From assembly GCA_023101885.1 (NCBI GenBank), contig JALPQD010000076.1:1018897-1082896 (forward strand): a stretch of 64,000 nt of DNA. The letters are read 5' to 3'. Shown here one piece after another: positions 56,600 to 64,000 of this stretch (the first letter of the stretch is position 1; each line of letters opens with the position of its first letter). The position numbers and the translations under genes are program-made. The DNA is from Typhlomys cinereus. Taxonomy: Eukaryota > Chordata > Mammalia > Rodentia > Platacanthomyidae. A model generated the notes under the pieces. The model ran no database searches and had not been told where the DNA came from. It was given only the letters and a program-made list of their open reading frames with translations.

Positions 56600-56790
56600 A
56601 TTTAAAGAAGTTTTATGAATATTCATGACGTGGGAAGGCATATTCATGTGGTAAGGTGACCCCCTTCCCCTTTCCAAATCATGGTGGACATAGAAAAATG
56701 GAATGTTTCTTCTCATTGAGCACCCAGAAAAGCCCACAGGGATGAGAGATTGAAACCATAATGTAAGTGATGTTATAATGGAACTAGTGT
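56600..56790. repeat. Second copy of the 2075-2180 repeat
   Basis: 'tatgaatattcatga' and 'ggcatattcatg' occur with the same spacing as near 2090. Family unknown. Confidence 0.3.
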
Positions 56791-57480
56791 CTTTTGAGAG
56801 TGGGTCAAGATGAGTCAGGTTTTAATCATGAATATGTGTAGCAGTTGGAAATGTGCCTTGGTACCTTAGTTTCTGATGGGGCAGGAACATGTGAACCGCA
56901 ACTTCAACCACCGAGGGATATTCTGACCATCAAGAGACAGAGTTACTTTATGCCTCACCTCTCACCTACCTGTTAAAATTACTGTTTACTAGCTGTGAGG
57001 TCTTAGTTAGGATGTTTAAATCTTCAAGCCTTCATCTCTTCCCTCTTTGCATAGTACAGGGCTCCGTTGGGCTTCAGTTGATGGTTCATGTGTAAGAACC
57101 TCACACAGCATTTGGGTTGTGACTCAGTGGTAATTGTTCTCCCAACAGGTGCAATGCCCTGGGCTCTCCTTCCTTTGCATGGACCAAAAAAAAAAGAACA
57201 GAAAAGAAAAGAAAAAGAAAAAGCACAGCACCAAAACAGTGAAAAGTGGATGTCGCCATTACTATGCCTACATTACAACTCAGGGCCCACATGAAGGTGG
57301 TGGCGGGGAGTCCCAAAGCCTGAGGTCAGCTGGGAGCTGCAGCAGAGCAGACAGGAAGCCCATGTATACAACTCGTGACAATTTATGGAAATATTTAGAA
57401 CGTCCTGCCTAGAAATGCTTTCATTATGACTGCCTTGGCTCTCGGCTCTCATGCTAGTTACGTGCTTCCCTTATTTTACT
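56791..57480. other. Mostly unassigned; possible ID-like element at 57101-57200
   Basis: 57101-57190 resembles a decayed ID SINE ('gtgactcagtggtaattg', then an A-rich tail). The rest is not assignable. Confidence 0.4.
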
Positions 57481-57497
57481 TGAAGAATGAGGCATAG

Positions 57498-57670
57498 GAC
57501 TGGGGCATGTTTCAATGGTAGAGTGCATGCTTGGCATATTCCAGCCCCAGCACAAAAAGAAAGAGAGAGAGAAAGAAAGGGGAAGGGAGAGAGGAAGGAA
57601 GAAAGGAAGAAAAAAGAAGGGAGGGAGGGAGGGACGGAGGGAGGGAAGGAGCAAATAGACAAAGAAAAAG
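57498..57670 (+). mobile_element. ID-type SINE with purine-rich tail
   Basis: 'gactggggcatgtttcaatgg', 'tagagtgcatgcttggcat' and 'ccagccccagcac' match the tRNA-Ala/BC1-like ID core, followed by a GAAA/GGGA tail to 57660. Confidence 0.75.
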
Positions 57671-58012
57671 AAAATAAGGGTCTGGCACACATGTTCACAG
57701 TTTTAAATTCGCTAAACTTTGGATGCGGTTCATTTGTACAATGTAATCTAGATTTGGGGAAGGCTGTGTTTCCTGGAGATTATGAATGTAAATAACATAT
57801 AACCGTCAGATGCAAAATGACTTTGCCAAATCTGTAAAAGTCACGGGTAAAGGATTGCATATGAACCTTGTCTAGTCTGGGCATTCTAACTGCTTACTAA
57901 ATGAATTTGTTTTCAGTGAAACTTGTTGAAACTTACATTTCAGAGCTATCCTTGTCTTCTAGAGTTGTAAATTAGCCTTATTCCTATATCCTATAACAAA
58001 AAAAGAATGATT

Positions 58013-58205
58013 GGGCTGGAGAGATGGCTCAGGGTTAAGACTGCCTCACAAGCAGAAGGTCCTGAGTTCAGATCCCACCAGGCAGAAATGATGCCGGCCT
58101 GTGGAGCCTGGGAAACTCCATAGCAAGGCAAAGAGGAGGTAATTCAATTCAGGGTGCTTCCCAGGGTCACCCTTGGGCCTCCACAGGCACACATAGTGCT
58201 CTCTG

Positions 58206-58248
<43 letters not shown>

Positions 58249-58262
58249 GCAAAATAATAATA
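58013..58262 (+). mobile_element. Older tRNA-derived SINE
   Basis: Head 'gggctggagagatggctcag', B-box 'gagttcagatccc', shortened body, (AC)n at 58209-58246, aataataataata tail. Confidence 0.88.
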
Positions 58263-59755
58263 ATAATAGAATTCGAAAGTCTCCAGAGTCTGCTTTGTAA
58301 GACCAGCATAAATGCACAAGTTCACGGTACCCAGAAACAGTGGACTGCGGAGGACACGGTGGAGCACTGGACTTGCGCCTTTGTGCACAAGGGCCATTCC
58401 CACCTGAGTTTCCAAGAGTCCCTTGAGTTTGGTCACAACTTCAGGACTTCGAGCAGATTCATCCTGTAGAATGGGGATAAAGACAGAAAGTATGCCCTAA
58501 ATTCACAAGGGGACATGGCGCGTCATCGTGGGCATCTCTCCTCTTTGTTGAGTCAGGTAAAAGCCACCTGGAGAGACTGAGGGAACTCCAGCGTGGGTGG
58601 CAGCCTGGCAGAGCTCACACTGCTCCATGATGCTCTGCTTTCTAGAATGGGCAGCCCCGCTGTCGCAATTCCTTGGATCCATTTCCTTAGAACACAGACC
58701 ACATTAAGACGACAACTGTTTTTGAAAGCTCCTATTAAAGATGCCTAGTTTTCTTAGAAAGTACTGTTGCAATGCAGTTCAAGGGAAATACTGGAAATTA
58801 ATTTATTTGGGGAAAAAAAACTGTCGAAGTTAAAGAACTGCATTTTGGGGGGTGTGGCACATTTCTACTAATAACAGTTTTCTTTTTCTTTTAGATTCTT
58901 ACCTTTATTTACAGCTACCCTTCAGCCAGTTGTGAAACTGGGCTAGAGAGAGGGGACCACCTATTTCCTGGGTCCCCTGGTAAAGAGAAGGGCACATGCA
59001 CCTCCCTCTTGAGGGTTGAGGTCAGCTCCCTGCAGCCTTTCTGGGCTTCATAGCAAGCTCTGAAATGCAGGCCTTAGCATCCCCAGCAGTCAGCGAGGAC
59101 TCCCGAGGGCCCCAAGGGTCTCACCCAGCCCTGCCCCCTACTGCTTGTCTCCTTTATCCCTTTTTAATTTTCCACAGGGAATTATTTGCATAACCGGTCT
59201 CTCATTCACCGAAAGCTGCAGTCTAGCTGTGGCAGTCTCCTAGAAACTGGAAGATGGGGATGAGGAGGTGGACAGCCAGGAAAACATTACAATGAATTTG
59301 TTGCACTGGCAAAATCTATCAACTTGCTCTCTGCTGTATGTCGATAAGTGGATATCCCCTGCCCAGCTCTGAAGCACAAGGCAATGGTTATGATGCTGAA
59401 CATCTTTATGTAACAAAAAAATAGGAAAAAATGAATGAGAATAAATGATGATCCTGGTTGTCTTTCAAGCACAGATGTCCCTTTCTCTGGTCCTATCTGT
59501 CCCTATCTGCTGGCATGTCTCTTCTTCCCAAAGCTTATGTCTAGGAGACCATTGAGCTCACTGATTTAAAAAGTTTGACACAGAAAATTCCAGAAGGGTC
59601 ATGCTCCCTGAAAGGTCCCCTAGCCTAACACTATCCAAGTTCCCCATGAGGAACCTCATTACCTAAAGGAGGTCTCCTACTCAGTCTCTCCACTTCAGAA
59701 AGGTGCTCTTAGTGATTTACTTTAATTCCAGCCAAACCCTTTTATATTTCAGTAA
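58263..59755. other. Unassigned stretch
   Basis: Non-repeat-looking sequence without coding signal on either strand. I could not assign any part. Confidence 0.4.
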
Positions 59756-59759
59756 AGTA

Positions 59760-59900
59760 AAATGGCTGGTGTGGTGACTCACACTTGTATTCCCTGAATT
59801 TGGAAGATCAAGGCAGGAAAATTTCAGTGAGTTTGAGGCCACTCTGAGCTACAGAGTAAAACCTTGTTTCAAAACAAGCAAACAAACAAAGGAAAAAATT
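59760..59900 (+). mobile_element. B1-like SINE
   Basis: 'atggctggtgtggtgactcac', 'gaggccactctgagctacag', 'agtaaaaccttgtttcaaaa', then a (CAAA)n tail: the 7SL-derived B1 layout. Confidence 0.8.
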
Positions 59901-60024
59901 AAATGGAGGGAAGGAAGGAAAGAAAAGGAAAATAGTTTACTAAGTTTTCATAATCATCTCTAGAATCTTCCTTCCTTCGTTCCTTCATTCCTTTCTTCTT
60001 TTCCTTCTTTTTTTCTTTCTATTT

Positions 60025-60420
60025 CTTTCTGTGTGTAGTACGCGTACATGGTTGTGTGGGTTTGTGGACATGTGTGGGCAGATGTGTGTAAGTGTAGAAG
60101 CCAAAGGTTGACATTAAGTACCTTTCTTAATCTCTCTTCTATTTATTTATTTATTTGTTTGTTTGTTTATTTGTTTGTTTATTTATTTGTTTATTTATTT
60201 GTTTGTTTATTTGTTTGTTTGTTTATTGAGATAGTCTTTCTCATTGATTTGGCTAGTCTGGCTGGCCAGAAAATTCCAGATATCTACCGGTGGCCATTCC
60301 CCTGCTGGGGCTACAGCCATTTGCTCCATGCATGGCTTTTGTGTGGACACCAAGAATCCGCATGCCCTCATGATTATACCACAGATACTTTAGTACCTGA
60401 GCCATCTTTCCCATTGCCCA
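60025..60420 (-). mobile_element. Antisense B4-like SINE with (TTTG/TTTA)n insertion
   Basis: 'gtgtagaagccaaaggttgac' and the terminal 'gtacctgagccatctttccc' are typical antisense rodent SINE ends. An 86-bp TTTG/TTTA run (60141-60226) replaces or expands an internal T-rich region. Confidence 0.6.
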
Positions 60421-60579
60421 AAGTCTGTTTCCTTTTGGCTTTTGCTAGAGTTTACTTCTGTCCTACCAATCCTCTGTCATGAGATCTCTAAATCTAAATA
60501 GTTTTCTTCTTCATGTCTGCCTTTGAAAACATTGGAGTTCCACTGGTCAATATAGAAAATGACAGAAAGAGACTATCAA

Positions 60580-61015
60580 GGTTGGAATGCAAATTGTTCC
60601 CCACTTGGTCTCCAGACCGTGGCACTGTTTGGGAAAGTTATGGAACCTTTAGGAGACAGAGCCTTGCTGGGGGAAATACACTACTAGGGGAAAGTCTTGA
60701 GGTTTGATAATCCAGCCCACTTCCTGTTCCATCTCTTTATTTTCTTTCTTTCTTTCTTTCTTTCTTTCTTACTTTCTTTCTTTCTTTTTCTTTCTTTCTT
60801 TCTTTCTATCACTCTATCTATCACTCTATCTATCTATCATCTATCTGTCTTTGCTTCTTGAATATAACTACAATGTGTAGTCTCCTGCTTCTGCCACCAT
60901 GTATTCCCTATCATCATGGGCTTTACCCTACTAGAATGGTAAGTCAAAAAGTAAACCCTTTCTCCTTCAGTCTCTAGGTATTTATCACAAACCACAAAAG
61001 AGTAACTGGAATGGG
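60580..61015 (+). mobile_element. MLT1-like MaLR LTR with internal microsatellite
   Basis: 'ggcactgtttgggaaagttatgg', 'tgaggtttgataatccagccc' and 'gtcaaaaagtaaaccctttctcc' fit a sense MLT1-class LTR ending near 61015. A (TTTC)n(ATCT)n tract fills 60741-60850. Confidence 0.65.
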
Positions 61016-61079
61016 GACTTATCAGAGACTGAATGCAGAACATTTCTCATCATTAAGAGTCTTAAAAATCTGTATGGAA

Positions 61080-61431
61080 GGGCTGGAGAGATGGTTCAGG
61101 GGTTAAAACTCTGCCATGCAAGCAAAAGTTCCTGAGTTTGGATCCCATATCCCATGTAATAAATGCAGGTGGAAATGGTGGTGGCCTGCACTTCCAGCCC
61201 TGGTGGGTGAAGCCTGGGAAATTCCAGAGTGAAGCAAAAAGGAGATAGAAGCAATTCAGGATGATTCCTGAAGTCACCCTTGGATCTGTACAGGGACACA
61301 TGGTTTTCTCTCTCTCTCTCTCTGCCTCTCTGTCTCTCTCCTCTTTCTCTTTCTCTCTCCTCTTTCTCTCTCTCTCACACATACAAACTAAATAGATAAG
61401 TAAGTAATGAGAAAGAAAGAGAGAGAGAGAG

Positions 61432-61494
<63 letters not shown>

Positions 61495-61515
61495 GAAAAA
61501 AAGAAAAAGAAAGAA
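61080..61515 (+). mobile_element. Older tRNA-derived SINE with TC and GAAA tails
   Basis: Head 'gggctggagagatggttcag', body 'ctgcacttccagccctgg' and 'caattcaggatgattcctg', a TC-rich run at 61305-61375, then (GAAA)n at 61409-61515. A diverged TSD is likely ('aaaaatctgtatggaag' near 61063 and 'agaatctggacagaaag' near 61514). Confidence 0.88.
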
Positions 61516-61629
61516 GAATCTGGACAGAAAGAGCCATCCAAGTAGCCAAGCAAGCATACCAAGTGCATGAACCAAAGTTTTAAGCATTGCAGGACAAACA
61601 GAAGATGCAAAAACTTCTGTTTATAAAAC

Positions 61630-62205
61630 ATCATATAACCTCAGTCATCTCCTGAGCAGCAGTGGAAGACAAACGTGACTAGAGAAATGTTTTTGATATT
61701 CTAAAGGAAACTGTCTTCCATCCTAGACTCATATGTTGAACCCAAATATAGATCAGGAAGGACGACAAAAGAAAGGAAATTTCAAAGAAGTTCTCACAAA
61801 AAAGTTCAGGCAACTACCACATTTCATACAAAGCTATCATAAGATGAGTTCTGGCCTGAGGAATAAAATTATGAAGAGGAAGATGTCGAATAAGGAAGAA
61901 GCTAATACAAGGGAAGCCACAGTAAGTGAAGAGCATCCCAATATTGTGGCCATGACCAACCACAGAGGAGAAGCACTCTGAATCAGAGGGAACCGCAAAG
62001 GCTCCTCAGAAACTTCAGGTTTACAGAGCAACTGAGTTGTCTAAAGCCTTAAGGAAGACTTAGACAATCTGAAACACTGGAATTGAAGTAACAAAATAGC
62101 AGAAAAACAAGTGTGTGTGGGGGGGAGATGGTTAACTCCAGAAAATAAAAAGCAGAGATGAAAAAGTAATGGACACATACTGCATGCCCCAGGCAAGAAT
62201 CACAC
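61630..62205 (+). mobile_element. Ancient L1/HAL1-like ORF1 3' remnant
   Basis: 'ttttgatattctaaagga' then 'cttccatcctagactcatatg' and 'ttcatacaaagctatcat' resemble the ORF1 C-terminal and following region of old L1/HAL1 elements. Broken frames only. Confidence 0.4.
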
Positions 62206-63005
62206 TGATGTAGTCCTAAGAAACTGAACATGGAACTAGCTGTTTAAAAAATAGGAAGAGTCTGAGTGAATTCCGAAGTGGGAAGAGGAATGGTAGAATA
62301 ATCAGGTTTTCTAATGGGAAGATAACCTACCACTGAAAAGGGAAAAGGAGAGCCAGAAGCAGGCTACTGGAAAAAAAATAGAATTTAAGTCCAGACAGCT
62401 AAGGAGGTGAGTGTGATATCTCATTGTCTAAACCATCGGTATCTACAACTTTGACTAAACTACAATTGTAAAACAAATCAAATTAACAGAACATTTGCTC
62501 CTGATACTAGAAAACCAGAGGCATCTGGAGTTACCATAGGCAAAATTATTTTCCATACTGGCTCCAGGTATGGGGGAAAGAAGATTTTAGACATACATGC
62601 TTAAACTCAGTGGAATTAGAAATTACTAGACTTTTCTGGACTTGAAAACTTTCAGAGCCTATAATAATTATGAAGCATATTGAAAGAGACAGTAAGATGG
62701 CTCCTGTTGTGAGGCAGAGTTATCTGAAGGTCTCACAGTGGTGTGATTGTAAGTTTGGTGTTTTCACAGAAGGCCATTTGGGCTGCAGGCTGCTTCCATC
62801 CACAGCACAACATGACTTTGTGCCGGCATAATAGGAAGTGATGTGGAGACTTCAGTTACATTGGCTGCTTTTCCAATTTTTAATTTGTGCTTCGAAATAA
62901 TCTAAACTCCAGTAGCATTCAAAAGTTCCAATTTCAGTTTTCTTTCTTCTTTTTCTTGGCATGCATATGTGTATGGGGGGTGTTTTCTGTTGTGTGCATG
63001 TATCA
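62206..63005. other. Unassigned stretch
   Basis: No recognisable feature. Confidence 0.4.
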
Positions 63006-63009
63006 GAAT

Positions 63010-63240
63010 GCTCTTGAATATGTGTGTGGAGGCTCAAGGGTGACGTAGGGAATCATCCTGGATTGCCCTTCCACCTTATCGCTTTGCTCTGGGGTTTCCA
63101 GGTTTCCAGGTTTCCACAGTTGGAACTGCAGGCCAACACCATTTCCATTGGGCGATTTTACATGGGATCTGGGGATCCAAGCTCAAGCCCTTTTTCTTAT
63201 AAGGCAAAGGCTTTAACCATTGAACCATCTCTTTAGCCCC
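63010..63240 (-). mobile_element. Older tRNA-derived SINE
   Basis: Minus-strand head near 63236 ('ggggctaaagagatggttc'), body around 63035-63060 matching the 'atgattccctacgtcaccc' segment, with a small 'ggtttcca' triplication at 63093-63116. Confidence 0.85.
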
Positions 63241-64000
63241 TGACCTCAGTTTTCAAAAAAGAAAATTCAGTGAGGAACAGTCAAGAGTGATCACTATGAC
63301 AGAGCAGTTGCAAGAAGGAAACTCCAGCAGACAGAATCACCTGGGTGGCTGAGAAGAGACACAGCCACTAAGCAACAGAAATCCAAAATGAAAGACCAGC
63401 CACACAGGACGTGGCATTAGATGAGGTGGAAACCAGAAACAAAGGGCAGGGAGGGAACTCTGGCCTGAGGATTCCCGGCACACCCTGCTCCCATCTGTTC
63501 GGGTTTACTGATGTGCGCTTTGCCAGCCAAGCTGGAAAATGCATAAAACAATCCCATCCCATCTCTGGCAGGAAGGGTAATCAGAAAGAGAATACAATAA
63601 AGCAATTCGTGGAAATGACCGGGGGCGTATCCTGAAGAAGTCAAAGCCAGCACACATAAGCCAGGACTGTGTCCTTCACAAAACACCGCTGGGACTCAGA
63701 GCACAGCATCTGGGAACAGTGTCCTGGGCCAGTCCTCATCTCCAGAATGCTGCAGGAGGCTCTCCAGAGGTAATGGCATTAGAAATGCTCCAGGCTCTGG
63801 GTTGATTTCATTCTGAGGTGGATAAACGTCAACTACAAGTGTGAAGTTAGACAATGCTAATCCTAACTCCAAGGGACAAAAGCTTTTTTCAGCAAAACAC
63901 TGTATCTCAGGGTTTTTTTGTTTTGTTTTGTTTTGTTTATAAATCATAATCCTTAGACACCTTCACTATCTTTTTCATCTGACCTGCAAGCTGTTGAGGA
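63241..64000. other. Unassigned; (TTTTG)n at 63913-63940
   Basis: A short TTTTG pentanucleotide tract. Small open frames in 63368-63686 have no recognisable domain. Confidence 0.45.

Overview
This window reads as intergenic, repeat-rich DNA from a rodent nuclear genome. The evidence is rodent-style LINE-1 (L1), ID/B4-like and B1-like SINEs, MaLR-type LTRs, and long CA and GAAA/GGAA microsatellites. A young tRNA-derived SINE of about 260-310 bp with a CA-rich body, and L1 copies unlike house-mouse or rat ones, suggest a myomorph-related rodent other than Mus or Rattus (a jerboa-like animal is possible but unproven). I see no intron-containing host gene, true tRNA or rRNA gene, CRISPR array or bacterial feature.

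Layout. 0.06-5.2 kb holds SINEs, a short L1 3' end with a 17-bp target-site duplication (TSD), and LTR remnants. 5.22-12.16 kb is a full-length minus-strand L1 (called L1-A), bounded by a perfect 18-bp TSD and carrying GC-rich promoter monomers. A young SINE is inserted in its ORF2. 12.2-20.9 kb mixes old L1/HAL1-like remnants, MaLR LTRs, SINEs, a 30-bp x 8 minisatellite and a 47-bp tandem duplication. 20.90-29.04 kb is an older full-length minus-strand L1 (L1-C) that split a SINE and was later hit by an LTR, an L1 fragment and a SINE-L1 chimera. 29-43.7 kb is a mosaic of SINEs, LTRs, L1 3' ends (one with a 5' inversion) and microsatellites. 43.73-49.76 kb is a plus-strand L1 3' end into which a near full-length L1 (L1-B, 44.10-49.59 kb, 17-bp TSD) inserted. 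49.88-50.74 kb is another L1 3' end with a doubled poly(A). 51.34-51.99 kb is a clean solo LTR with a 5-bp TSD. 53.45-55.21 kb is a full-length processed copy of eEF1A1 mRNA that still has an open 462-codon frame. 55-64 kb is SINEs, MaLR LTRs, microsatellites and unassigned DNA.

How it fits together. L1 endonuclease and reverse transcriptase explain most insertions here: L1 copies, SINEs, the eEF1A1 copy and the SINE-L1 chimera share variable-length TSDs and poly(A) tails, several of them at TT/AAAA-type sites. The most unusual points are these: (i) the two younger L1 copies, inserted independently, carry stop codons at the same three ORF2 codons; (ii) the three full-length L1s have three unrelated repeated 5'UTR promoters; (iii) one insertion is a SINE joined to an L1 3' end inside a single TSD; (iv) the eEF1A1 retrocopy is uninterrupted. 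No clearly novel gene system is visible.
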